Shown in pieces: positions 26,340 through 34,596 of a DNA stretch of 64,000 bases; position 1 is the first letter of the stretch, and the number at the start of each line of letters is the position of its first letter. The notes beneath the pieces are model-generated. The model did no database searches, was not told the DNA's origin, and was given only the letters and a program-made list of their open reading frames with translations. The position numbers and the translations under genes were made by a program. The DNA is from JALZKA01 sp963717635 (lineage in GTDB: Bacteria > Actinomycetota > Thermoleophilia > Solirubrobacterales > 70-9), in assembly GCA_963717635.1 (NCBI GenBank), contig OY970347.1:2294001-2358000 (forward strand), given 5' to 3'.

Positions 26340-26688
26340 CCCTGCGCTCGTCCAGCGTCGCAGCGAGGCGCGCGGTCATCCGCGAAGCGCTTCGGTGTCG
26401 AGTGGTAGGCGTAGCGCCGTCGACCTCGACTGCCAGGCGCTCGTCGCGGAACAGGAAATCCACGCGATAGGGGCCGATCGGGACATCGCTTTCGTCTGGC
26501 TCGAGACCGTGTGCGCGCATCACACGGAGCGCGAGCCGCACCGCTTCCGAGCGAACGATGCGTGGGCCGCGCTCGGTGTCGAGGAGCGTGCGCAGCGCCT
26601 TGCCTCCCTTCCGGGTGGGATGGGCGTTGAGGGTGGCGCGTAGCTGCTGGTCAACTACAAGCTTCAGGACGCGGTCGAGTTTCTGCAT
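26340..26688 (-). pseudogene. Remnant of a DUF559-domain (restriction-endonuclease-like) gene
   Basis: From the ATG at 26688 the frame gives 'LRATLNAHPTRKGGKALRTLL', then 'GPYRVDFLFRDERLAVEVDG', the core of DUF559. The continuation 'YAYHSTPKRFADDRA' is found only after a shift into another frame. The sequence that follows shifts again and is lost. The N-terminal half expected for this family is missing, because tadA lies there instead. Two frameshifts and a truncation mark it as dead. An intact relative is at 56324-57220. No 44-bp repeat is found beside this copy. Confidence 0.75.
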
Positions 26689-26740
26689 TCGGGCACCTAT
26701 GCGGTACCCAAGTGCAGAAGTTCGCGGGATTCGCCCCCTG

Positions 26741-27169
26741 CTACCGGCGGGCCTCGAAGAACGTTTGGAGCTGGGTCGCCGCTTCAGCTGCCAGCAGCCC
26801 GCCGCTGACCTCGGGGGTGTGGTTGAACGCCGGTTCGGCAAGCACGTCGAGAACGCTGCCGGCCGCGCCCGCCTTCGGGTCGTCGGCCGCGTAGATCACG
26901 CGCGGGACGCGGGCGAGGACGATCGCCCCCGCGCACATCGCACAGGGCTCGAGGGTCACATAGAGGGTCGTCAGCGGCAGGCGCCAGCCGCCGAGGACCG
27001 AGGCGGCCTGCCGCAGGACCAAGACCTCGGCGTGGGCGGTCGGGTCCTGGCGCAGCTCGCGCTGGTTTCCCGCCTGCGCCAGAACCTCGCCGTCGCGGAC
27101 AAGGACCGCGCCGATCGGCACGTCACCGTTCCCGGCCGCCCGTTCGGCCTCGCGCAGGGCCAGGAGCAT
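26741..27169 (-). CDS. tadA: tRNA-specific adenosine deaminase TadA
   Basis: 142 aa. The zinc-deaminase signature is complete: H46-A-E48 and PCAMC with C76 and C79. TadA converts A34 to inosine in tRNA-Arg(ACG), and a tRNA-Arg(ACG) gene is present in this window. The ATG at 27169 removes a few residues usually present at the N-terminus (in-frame upstream codons read 'FTERDREL'). A CTG overlapping the previous stop (CTGA) could be the true start. It follows the universal stress protein gene on the same strand. Confidence 0.92.
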   Translation of the reverse strand: MLLALREAERAAGNGDVPIGAVLVRDGEVLAQAGNQRELRQDPTAHAEVLVLRQAASVLGGWRLPLTTLYVTLEPCAMCAGAIVLARVPRVIYAADDPKAGAAGSVLDVLAEPAFNHTPEVSGGLLAAEAATQLQTFFEARR

Positions 27170-27204
27170 CAGCTCCCGGTCGCGCTCGGTGAATCCCTGG
27201 TCGT

Positions 27205-27648
27205 TCAGGTCGTGCGAACGATGAAGACGCCACAGGGGGCGTGGTGCGAGATCTTGTTCGGCACGCTGCCGAGCAGGAACCGGCGGGCTCCGGTCATCCC
27301 CTTGTTGCCGACCACGATCAGGTCGGCCTTGGTCTCCTCGGCGACGTCCAGGATCGCGTCGGCCGGATCGCCCTCGCGCGGGTGGGTACTCGCCTCCACT
27401 CCGGCCTCCTTCGCGGCGCCGGCGGCAGCCTCGAGATAGGTGTTCACGTCCTCACGCGGGCCGACACCATGGGCGATGTCGCCGGGTACCTGCTGGGCCT
27501 CCTCGCGAAGCCGATCCTGAGGGACGGGTTCGTAGGCGCTCACGAACTCGAGCGAGGCGCCGGTGAGCTTGGCGAGCTCGGTCGCGTGCTTGACCGCCAC
27601 GGTGGCCGTCTCTGAACCGTCGGTGCCTACAACGATGCGCTTGAACAA
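27205..27648 (-). CDS. Universal stress protein (UspA family)
   Basis: 147 aa from a TTG at 27648 with GAGGAGGG 4 bp upstream; an ATG at 27681 in the same frame is the alternative. It begins 'FKRIVVGTDGSETATVAVKHA', and the ATP-binding motif 'VGNKGMTGARRFLLGSVPNKISHHAPCGVFIVR' (G2xG9GS/N type) is intact. These cytoplasmic ATP-binding proteins appear under growth arrest and stress. It may be coupled to tadA downstream. Confidence 0.88.
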   Translation of the reverse strand: MFKRIVVGTDGSETATVAVKHATELAKLTGASLEFVSAYEPVPQDRLREEAQQVPGDIAHGVGPREDVNTYLEAAAGAAKEAGVEASTHPREGDPADAILDVAEETKADLIVVGNKGMTGARRFLLGSVPNKISHHAPCGVFIVRTT

Positions 27649-27690
27649 CAGACCCTCCTCGACCCGAAGATGCGCCGCCATACTAACCGG

Positions 27691-27777
27691 GTGCCGCGCA
27701 GCTGGACCGTTTCCGTCGTCATCCTGGTTGTCTGCCTGGTCGCGTCGATCGTGATCGCGATCACCAAGCTCGCCTGA
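27691..27777 (+). CDS. 28-aa single-helix membrane peptide
   Basis: GTG at 27691 opens a short frame: 'PRSWTVSVVILVVCLVASI' then 'VIAITKLA' and TGA. This is one hydrophobic helix with a basic N-terminus. It fills the gap between the divergent universal stress protein gene and the MBL gene. Too short for usual gene callers. It may be real or a chance frame. Confidence 0.4.
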   Translation: MPRSWTVSVVILVVCLVASIVIAITKLA

Positions 27778-27819
27778 GCGGGCCGAGCCCGCCCCCTTCC
27801 CCGGACATAGACTGCGGCA

Positions 27820-28566
27820 ATGGCCGAGGTGACCGAGGCCGCGGACGGCGTCTGGCGCGTGGCCGGCGACTTCCGCAAGGCGATGAACGTCTTCCTGATC
27901 GAGGACGAGGGCGGCGTGACGATGTTCGACGCCGGCACGAAGGGCATGGTCAAGCCGATCCGGCGCGCCGCCGACGAGCTCGGCGGCCTGAAGCGGATCG
28001 TCCTCGGCCACGCCCACGCCGACCATCGCGGCTCCGCCCCCGGGCTCGGCGCACCCGTCCTCTGCCATCCCGACGAGGTCGCGGACGCCGAGGGCGACGG
28101 CGGCTACCACACTTTCGACATCGACCAGATCCCGTGGTGGTTCTCGCGCGCCGTCTACCCCACTTTGCTCAAGCGATTCTGGGACGGCGGCCCGGTGAAG
28201 ATCGCCGACACCCTCTCCGAGGGCGATCAGGTGGCGGGCTTTCGCGTCGTCCACTTCCCCGGCCACGCGGCCGGGTTGATCGGTCTCTGGCGCGAGTCGG
28301 ACGGCGTCGCGCTGGTGAGCGATGTGATCTACCAGGTCAATTCGATCCGGCTGAAGGCGCTGCCCGAGGACGAGGCGCCGATGGTGCCGCACCCGGTCTG
28401 GGCGCACGACTATGCGCAGTCGATCGCAAGCGTGCGCAAGCTCGCCGCGCTGGGCGCGACCAAGATCTGGCCCGGTCACGAAGACGCTCTCGAGGGCACC
28501 GGGGAAGAAGTCCGCTTCCGGCTCGAGCGCGCCGCCGACCGCGCCACGGCCGAGCCCGGGACTTAG
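27820..28566 (+). CDS. MBL-fold metallo-hydrolase
   Basis: 248 aa. The zinc motif HAHADH is intact (H64, H66, D68, H69); later ligands are in 'HFPGHAAGLIG' and 'IWPGHED'. It is a member of the metallo-beta-lactamase superfamily (glyoxalase II/lactonase-like layout). The substrate is unknown. Its stop overlaps the convergent protease gene by 4 bp (TTAG). Confidence 0.85.
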   Translation: MAEVTEAADGVWRVAGDFRKAMNVFLIEDEGGVTMFDAGTKGMVKPIRRAADELGGLKRIVLGHAHADHRGSAPGLGAPVLCHPDEVADAEGDGGYHTFDIDQIPWWFSRAVYPTLLKRFWDGGPVKIADTLSEGDQVAGFRVVHFPGHAAGLIGLWRESDGVALVSDVIYQVNSIRLKALPEDEAPMVPHPVWAHDYAQSIASVRKLAALGATKIWPGHEDALEGTGEEVRFRLERAADRATAEPGT

Positions 28567-31500
28567 CCGCGACGCACCGTCTCGCAGGCTCGGACCCGGT
28601 CGCGGCGATCGACGTAGGCCGTGTCGTTGCCCGGACCGCAGCGGACGACGTCCCGAGCCCGTCCCTTGGCCCTGATCACGTCGTTGCCGGCGCCGCCGAA
28701 GTGCTTGTCGCGGCCCTTGCCACCGACCAGGCAGTCGGCGCCCCGGCGACCGATCAGCTTGTCGGAGCCGGCGCGGCCGAGGATCCGGTCGCGGCCTGAA
28801 GTGCCGCGCAGATGGTCGGCTCCCGCGGTGCCGCGGATCATGTTCGTGCAGCGCTCGCCCTGGCCAGGCCCTGGGCCGGGGCCCGGGCCGCCGCGCTCGG
28901 GCAGCTCGACGTCGGCGACCAGCCCCCAGTTGCCGGCGTCGTCGCGGTAGAAGATGGCCGCGTGGGTGGCGTCGCCGACCTCGGCCGAGGTCAGAGTCGC
29001 CGTCTCGGCGGAACCTGAGGAACCGGCGTCGCGCTCGAGCGCCTCCGTCCCGTCACCGGGGTCGGCGATCGGGCCGTCGCCCAGGAGCACCCGGAAGCGG
29101 GTGGCGTTTCCGCAGCGCCAGTCGTCGCCGGGCGCCGACCAATCCAGCGTCACGTCGCCGCTGCCCGAGTCGAGCGACGCCCCGAGGTCCTCTGGCGTGC
29201 CGGGCGGCCGCGCGTCGTGGCCGTAGTTGTTGGTGCCGTGCTCGTCGTGGTGGAAGGTCCACCATTCGGCGTTCGTGGAAATTCCGTCGCGGTCGCACGA
29301 TGGCGTCCCGGTCGCCCACAGGAACGACCAGCCCTCGCGGGTCAGCGCCGCGACCTCGAGGTCGCCGTCGCCGTCCGCGTCGCCCACCGAGGGCGTTGCC
29401 TGGGTCCAGCCGCCGGTGAACTTGGGCCAGCCGGCGGCCTCGGTCCCACCGGTTCCATAGGCGTGCATCTGGTAGAGGCCGGTGCCATAGAGGGCGTGGC
29501 GATCGGAACCGGCGCCGACGTTGGCGATCGCCGGCTGGCCGAGGAGTTGGAAGTCGTCGGTCGTGCGCGGGTAGCCCGGCAGCCCCGATCCCGCCTGCGG
29601 GCCGGTGGCGCTCCAGGCCTGGACGACGTGCGCGAACGGCAGGTTCTGGTTCGCCGCCAGCAGGTTGGCGGCGCCGGCCGCCGTCAGCCCGCCCTTGATC
29701 ACGCTGGGGTCGGAGCCCGAGAGGGCGCCGATCGCGGAGTAGTCGGCGAGGTTCACGACCGGCGTGGGATCGAGCCCGTCGCCGACGAGGCTGTTGAACG
29801 CGGTCACGGTCGACGCGTCGCCGTCGACCACACGGGTGCCGCCGAGGCCCAGCGACGTCGCCGCCGAGATCACGACCTCGTCGTCGCCGTCGCCGTCCTC
29901 GTCGAAGACCGACGCGTCGTGGCCGGGCAGCACCAGCGGCAGCAGGTCACCCGCCGCGACCCCGACTCGCGCGGGCCAGCCGGCCACCTGCGTGCCGTCG
30001 CCGTGCAGCGCGTAGACCGGGTTCGAGCCGGTCGACGAACCCAAAATCGCGTTGAACAGGTCGAACGGGCTGGCCGGCAGCGCCGGATCGCCGGAGATCA
30101 CCTCGTTGGTCGCGATCACGACCTCGGGCGGTGCCTCGCCGTCGAGCTCGGCGATCGCCGGCGAGGTGGCGATCTCAGCCCCGGGCGCGTCGTCGGAGTC
30201 GAGCTTGGCCGGGAAGCCCGGCAGCGACTGGCCCTCACCATCCCAAGCGTAGACGTGCTGATCCAGGGAACCGGCGACGACGTCGAGGCGCCCGTCGTCG
30301 TCCAGGTCGGCGAGCGCCGCGCCGCCGAAGAACCCGCGCTTGATGTGGTTCTCGGAGGTGATCGCCCGCTCGCCCTGGTCAAAGCACGGATGCGGGGCGC
30401 CGGGCGCGCACGGATCCGACAGCGCCGGGTCAATCCGCACCGGGAAGCCTGCGAGCGCGTCTCCGTGCCGGTCCCACGCGTAGACGTGCTCGCCCGCCGC
30501 GGTCACCAGGTCAGGCGCCAGATCGCCGTCGAGATCGCCGATCGCCGGCGCGCGTGGGGTCTCGAGGGGGACGCCGCCGGTCGCCGCCGGGACGCCGTGC
30601 GAGGCGCCGACCGCGAGCGGGAGGGTGTGCACCGGCTGGCCGCCGTTCCAGCTCGGAAGCGGGACCCCGCCCGAATCCAACACGAAGATCTCGCCGCTCG
30701 ACGTCGGCTGGACCACGTCCAGGGCGTTGTCGCCGTCGAGGTCGAAGAGGCGGGGCGGCACCTCGCCGCCCGAGCCGGTGATCCGCGCCGTCGAGTTCGA
30801 GCCGGCACCGATCGGCCGCGGCCAGCCGGGCAGGTTTCCGTCGTTGCGGTAAGCGAACAGCGTCTTGCGATAGCGGCCGATCAGCGACGGGTCGCCCGCG
30901 TCGTGGACGGTCAGGCGGACCTGGAACGAGTGGCGCTCCGGGTCGGGCTCCGGATAGGCGTCACCCGGCAGGTTGCCGTCCGAGGCGGCGCCGACCGGGC
31001 GGCCGAAATCGTTGGCGACGCTGCCGTCGCAGGTGTCGGCGAGCGAGTCGAGGAGCGACTTCGAAAGGGTGCCGAGCAGGCCGTTGCGCGGACCGGCCCC
31101 GCTCGCCCCGGGCACCGGCGCGAACGCGCTGTCGAGTGCGTCGGCACCGCACGCGTACTCGAGCTCCCAGGCGCCGACGCCATCCTCGGAATGCGGGGCG
31201 GCCACCCGGCCCCTGACCTGCAACCCACTCGGCGCAACGCGATCGACGTTGATCGGTGTGAACCAGTCCGGCGCGTCGAGCTGCGCCTCAGGCGGGATGC
31301 GCTCGTCGGCGATCGCCTTTGTCGCCGCCGCCAGGTTCACCCGGCCGTAGCCGAAGTGCGGGTCCCAGCCCTGGTTCGCCTTGTCCGCGGGTCCCAGGAT
31401 CCCGGTGTTCGCGGGCAGGACGTCCTCGGCAGTCATCGTCAGGAGCTGGCGGATCTCGTTGCCGCTCAGCGGGTTCGACTCGCCGAACACCTCGCGCCCG

Positions 31501-32945
31501 TAGGACGCCACCAGCGCCGCGGCGCCGGAGGCCTGACCGGTGTTCTGCGAGCCGGTCGCTCCCATCAGGACGATGTCGGCCTTGCCCCCGTACTGGGTCA
31601 GGTTCGCGTTTCGGAAGAAGCTGGTCGTCGGCGGCTGGGCGCTTGGCGTGAGGCCGATCGACCCGAGCAGGCCGAACAGCTGGCCGCACGCCTCCTGCGC
31701 CTCGTCCGGAATCGGGACGACCTCACCGATCACCGGCAGCCCGACGCCGCCGCAGCCCTCGAACGGAGCGGTGTCGGGCAGCGCGCCGCCGACGTAGATC
31801 GCCTCGTTGTAGTTCGTCGGGTAGTTGTGGTTCGCGGAGTTGATGTCGCTCGAGACCATGGTGAGCGCGAGGCCCCGCGAGTCCGCGTAGGAGTAGGCGC
31901 GGCGGGCGAAGCGGGTGTTGGTGAGGCCGGCATTCGCGCCCTCGACCACGCTGGCGCCGTTGTCGGCGGCGTAGACGACGGCCATCGCGTGGAAGTCGGT
32001 TGGCACGATGAAGGTGTCCCAGATCCGCAGCGGCATGATCTGGCAGTCGGGGCAGACGCCGGCGCCCCCGATGCCGTTGTCGGTTCGGGCCGCCGCCTCC
32101 CGCGCGCGGCCCGAGCCGTGGCCGTTGGCCGAGCAGCAGCTCGACGCGTCGAACGGGTCGTTGTCGTCGTCGAAGAAGTCCCAGCCGGCGATGTCGTTCA
32201 GGTAGCCGTTCGAGTCGTCGTCGTTCGCATCGGAGAACGCCGCGATCAGGTCCGAGCCGTCGAGGATGTCGTCGGACTCCGTGTCGCCGTCGCCGGGGTC
32301 GACATCGGAATCGCAGGCGAAGTCCCGGACGTTGAAGGCCCCGTCACCGTTGGCGTCGTCGTCGGCGGCGAACGTGCCGCACCCGGGCCCGCCGCCGACC
32401 GGGGCGGCCCGGTCGGCCTGGGGCTGCGGCAGCTCGGCCTCGTTCAGGTGGATCTGCTCGACCAGGTCGCGATCCTGCCAGCGGATCCCGGTGTCGAGGA
32501 TCGCGATCACCGTGTCCGGGTCGCCCGTCGTGCGCTTCCACGCGGTGTCCGCGCGAATCCCGCCGATCTGGGCGCAGGGCACGAGGTTGTCGCCGGCGGC
32601 GACGTTGGCGGCCTGCCCCTGCGTGTCGAGCTGGGCGCAGTTGCTGTAGCTGGTCGCGCCGAGGATCGGCGTGTTGTGGAGGTTCGGCGACCAGAGCGGG
32701 GTCTGGTTCGCCGTGTCGGGGCTGAACCCGAACAGCCGGTAGTCCTCGCCGAAGTAGCTGCAGGCGGTCCCACCCTGAGCGTCATCGACCTCGCAGTCGT
32801 CGAAGTCGGGGTCGTTGGGCGTGTTTGCGCGCGGGCTCTCGGCCGGGTTCGAGCCGGGGAACGCCGCCAGCGCGCCGGCCGGCACCGCCAGCGCCAGTAA
32901 ACCCAAGGCGAGCGCCGCGCGACGCCCGATCCGTCCTCCACCCAT
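28563..32945 (-). CDS. Large secreted subtilisin-like (S8) protein with FG-GAP and RTX-like repeats
   Basis: 1460 aa. A signal peptide (residues 1-28, 'RRAALALGLLALAVPAGALA') is followed by an S8 domain with D151 ('AILDTGI'), H276 ('NGHGSG') and S466 ('TGSQNTGQASGAAALV'). The flanking motifs are unusual: HGSG instead of HGTH, and GSQNTG instead of GTSMAxP. Residues about 730-1220 hold FG-GAP/VCBS-like blocks ('LFDLDGDNALDVV', 'IGDLDGDLAPDLV', 'LADLDDDGRLDVVAG'), probably calcium-binding blades. A fibronectin-like stretch follows, then RTX-type nonapeptides ('GGAGNDVI') at the end. Probably a secreted or surface protease; activity is not certain. Confidence 0.88.
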   Translation of the reverse strand: MGGGRIGRRAALALGLLALAVPAGALAAFPGSNPAESPRANTPNDPDFDDCEVDDAQGGTACSYFGEDYRLFGFSPDTANQTPLWSPNLHNTPILGATSYSNCAQLDTQGQAANVAAGDNLVPCAQIGGIRADTAWKRTTGDPDTVIAILDTGIRWQDRDLVEQIHLNEAELPQPQADRAAPVGGGPGCGTFAADDDANGDGAFNVRDFACDSDVDPGDGDTESDDILDGSDLIAAFSDANDDDSNGYLNDIAGWDFFDDDNDPFDASSCCSANGHGSGRAREAAARTDNGIGGAGVCPDCQIMPLRIWDTFIVPTDFHAMAVVYAADNGASVVEGANAGLTNTRFARRAYSYADSRGLALTMVSSDINSANHNYPTNYNEAIYVGGALPDTAPFEGCGGVGLPVIGEVVPIPDEAQEACGQLFGLLGSIGLTPSAQPPTTSFFRNANLTQYGGKADIVLMGATGSQNTGQASGAAALVASYGREVFGESNPLSGNEIRQLLTMTAEDVLPANTGILGPADKANQGWDPHFGYGRVNLAAATKAIADERIPPEAQLDAPDWFTPINVDRVAPSGLQVRGRVAAPHSEDGVGAWELEYACGADALDSAFAPVPGASGAGPRNGLLGTLSKSLLDSLADTCDGSVANDFGRPVGAASDGNLPGDAYPEPDPERHSFQVRLTVHDAGDPSLIGRYRKTLFAYRNDGNLPGWPRPIGAGSNSTARITGSGGEVPPRLFDLDGDNALDVVQPTSSGEIFVLDSGGVPLPSWNGGQPVHTLPLAVGASHGVPAATGGVPLETPRAPAIGDLDGDLAPDLVTAAGEHVYAWDRHGDALAGFPVRIDPALSDPCAPGAPHPCFDQGERAITSENHIKRGFFGGAALADLDDDGRLDVVAGSLDQHVYAWDGEGQSLPGFPAKLDSDDAPGAEIATSPAIAELDGEAPPEVVIATNEVISGDPALPASPFDLFNAILGSSTGSNPVYALHGDGTQVAGWPARVGVAAGDLLPLVLPGHDASVFDEDGDGDDEVVISAATSLGLGGTRVVDGDASTVTAFNSLVGDGLDPTPVVNLADYSAIGALSGSDPSVIKGGLTAAGAANLLAANQNLPFAHVVQAWSATGPQAGSGLPGYPRTTDDFQLLGQPAIANVGAGSDRHALYGTGLYQMHAYGTGGTEAAGWPKFTGGWTQATPSVGDADGDGDLEVAALTREGWSFLWATGTPSCDRDGISTNAEWWTFHHDEHGTNNYGHDARPPGTPEDLGASLDSGSGDVTLDWSAPGDDWRCGNATRFRVLLGDGPIADPGDGTEALERDAGSSGSAETATLTSAEVGDATHAAIFYRDDAGNWGLVADVELPERGGPGPGPGPGQGERCTNMIRGTAGADHLRGTSGRDRILGRAGSDKLIGRRGADCLVGGKGRDKHFGGAGNDVIRAKGRARDVVRCGPGNDTAYVDRRDRVRACETVRRG

Positions 32946-32993
32946 ACCCAGGCGAGACTAGCCGCGCAGCCGCGGCCCTGCGCCACTCGGCGC

Positions 32994-33037
32994 GAACGTC
33001 CCGGAGTCAGGGCCATGAGGGGGGCTGCGGGACGTTC
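32994..33037 (+). repeat. 44-bp palindromic-end repeat, copy 1 (solo)
   Basis: It begins GAACGTCCC and ends GGGACGTTC (9-bp perfect inverted ends), with a G-rich 26-bp core containing CCATGAGGGGGG. It lies between two divergent gene starts, so it is not a terminator. The other copies are at 56243, 56305 and 57199, all exactly 44 bp. Confidence 0.8.
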
Positions 33038-33066
33038 GGTGGAGGTGGGCCGCTAGGGTCAGCGCC

Positions 33067-33531
33067 ATGTCAACCGCTGTGATGCACACCAACGCTGGAC
33101 CGATCACCTTCGAACTGTTCGACGCCGACGCGCCGAAGACCGTGGAGAACTTCCGCAAGCTCGCGGGCGACGGCTTCTACGACGGCCTCATCTTCCACCG
33201 CGTGATCCCCGACTTCATGATCCAGGGCGGCTGCCCCCAGGGAACCGGCACCGGCGGGCCCGGCTATGACTTCGAGGACGAGTTCAACGACCACAAGGTC
33301 GAGCGCGGCGCCCTGGCGATGGCCAACTCCGGGCCGAACACGAACGGATCGCAGTTCTTCGTCGTCACGATCGAGGCCGCCGACTGGCTCGACGGGAAAC
33401 ACACGGTCTTCGGCAAGGTCACCGACGGCATGGACGCGGTGGACGCGATCGAGCGCGCCCCGACCGGCGCCGGCGACAAGCCGGCTGAGCCGCAGACGAT
33501 CGAGCGCATCGAGCTCGACCCGGGCGCCTGA
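33067..33531 (+). CDS. Peptidyl-prolyl cis-trans isomerase (cyclophilin)
   Basis: 154 aa, a single cyclophilin domain. The catalytic arginine is in 'IFHRVIPDFMIQGG'; 'GSQFFVVT' and 'WLDGKHTVFGKV' are the other active-site strands. No signal peptide, so cytoplasmic. It speeds proline isomerisation during folding. Its TGA overlaps the likely CTG start of the next gene. Confidence 0.93.
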   Translation: MSTAVMHTNAGPITFELFDADAPKTVENFRKLAGDGFYDGLIFHRVIPDFMIQGGCPQGTGTGGPGYDFEDEFNDHKVERGALAMANSGPNTNGSQFFVVTIEAADWLDGKHTVFGKVTDGMDAVDAIERAPTGAGDKPAEPQTIERIELDPGA

Positions 33532-33761
33532 GCCCGCACGAGCTACACATCGGCGACCCGCGGTTCGACGCCTGGGAGGTCGTTCGGGACTTCCCGGACC
33601 TCGAGTCCGGCCGCGCGTGGTGCCAGCACCTGAACGAAGCGGGGATCGAAGCGGTGCTGACCGCCGACTGGCCGCTCGACCGCTTCCGGCGCGGCGACAT
33701 CGCGCTCCGCGTGCCGCCGGGACGCTGGAGCGAGGCCGAGGAAGCGCTGGGCGAGGAGTGA
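33528..33761 (+). CDS. Small conserved-looking protein, probable CTG start
   Basis: A 77-aa frame: 'LSPHELHIGDPRFDAWEVV', 'RDFPDLESGRAWCQHLNEAG', 'IEAVLTADWPLDRFRRGDIA', 'LRVPPGRWSEAEEALGEE'. The frame has no ATG, GTG or TTG near its beginning. CTG at 33528 overlaps the cyclophilin stop as CTGA, mimicking the ATGA coupling seen elsewhere in the window. Composition and codon use are those of a real gene, and it fills the gap exactly up to the ribosome site of the next gene. The alpha/beta layout recalls small DUF2007-like proteins (weak). Confidence 0.65.
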   Translation: MSPHELHIGDPRFDAWEVVRDFPDLESGRAWCQHLNEAGIEAVLTADWPLDRFRRGDIALRVPPGRWSEAEEALGEE

Positions 33762-33765
33762 AAGG

Positions 33766-34590
33766 ATGCGAGCGATGGCCGACGACGACCAACAGCGGGA
33801 GCCGACGCCCGAGCCCGCCGACGAACCGGGAGCTGGGCCGCCTCCCCCACACAAGATCGCGACCGATCCGCGACTCCTCGCGGTGGCGAGGGCGCTGCGC
33901 AAGGTGCTGCCCGGCGACAGCCAGTTCGGCGAGGACCCGCTCTCGACCGCGGGCGACAAGCAAAGCCAGGTGCTGGGGCGTCGCCTCTCCGAGGCGACGG
34001 CCGAGCGGCCGAGCCTGCTGCGCGAGGCGGGCCTGACCGCGCTCCAGGTCTGGTCCGCGATGGGCCAGTCGGCGGGCCGGATCCCGGTCAAGGCGGACCT
34101 GACGATCGCCTTCACCGACCTGGTCGAGTTCTCGAAGTGGTCGCTGCTGGCCGGCGACGAAGCGGCCGTCGCGCTGTTGCGCGAGGTCAGCCTCGCGATC
34201 GAGCCGCCGGTGAGCGAGCACACGGGCAAGGTCGTGAAGCGGCTCGGCGACGGGATGATGGCCGTCTTCGCCTCACCCGTGGACGCGCTCGAAGCGATCC
34301 AGGAGTCCAAGAGCCGGCTGGCCGAGGTCGAGGTGGCGGGCTACCGGCCGCGCCTGCGCGCCGGCCTGCATCTCGGGCGCCCGGAGCGGGTCGGCGACGA
34401 CTACTTCGGCGTCGACGTGAACATCGCCGCCCGGGTCGCCGAGGCGGCATCGGCCGACGAGATCCTGATCTCTGACCGGGTGCTCGCCGAGCTCGACCCC
34501 GCCCGGGTCAAGACCAAGCGCAAGCTGCTGTTCCGGGCCAAGGGCGTGCCGACGGAGGTCAAGGTGTACGCGGTTCGCGGGATCTCCTAG
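33766..34590 (+). CDS. Class III adenylate/guanylate cyclase domain protein
   Basis: 274 aa; ATG at 33766 with GAGGAG 8 bp upstream. A proline-rich, acidic N-terminus and a helical region (30-105) precede the cyclase domain: D118 (AFTDLVEFS), K158 and D162 (VKRLGDGMMAVF), N219 and R223 (VNIAARV). All residues for metal binding, base recognition and catalysis are present, so it is probably active, unlike the uncertain cyclase at 20846-23977. No membrane segments. It follows the small CTG gene in an apparent three-gene operon with cyclophilin. Confidence 0.85.
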   Translation: MRAMADDDQQREPTPEPADEPGAGPPPPHKIATDPRLLAVARALRKVLPGDSQFGEDPLSTAGDKQSQVLGRRLSEATAERPSLLREAGLTALQVWSAMGQSAGRIPVKADLTIAFTDLVEFSKWSLLAGDEAAVALLREVSLAIEPPVSEHTGKVVKRLGDGMMAVFASPVDALEAIQESKSRLAEVEVAGYRPRLRAGLHLGRPERVGDDYFGVDVNIAARVAEAASADEILISDRVLAELDPARVKTKRKLLFRAKGVPTEVKVYAVRGIS

Positions 34591-34596
34591 CGACGC

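Noticed and set aside
29217..32900. A 1227-codon open frame on the strand opposite the secreted S8 protein
   Set aside because: Composition is low-complexity Arg/Val/Gly typical of antisense frames in GC-rich genes. The minus-strand frame has signal peptide, catalytic residues and repeat domains.
32994..33037. The 44-bp repeats as transcription terminators
   Set aside because: Copy 1 lies between two divergent gene starts and no copy has a U-tract. The loop would be 26 nt, which is long for a terminator.
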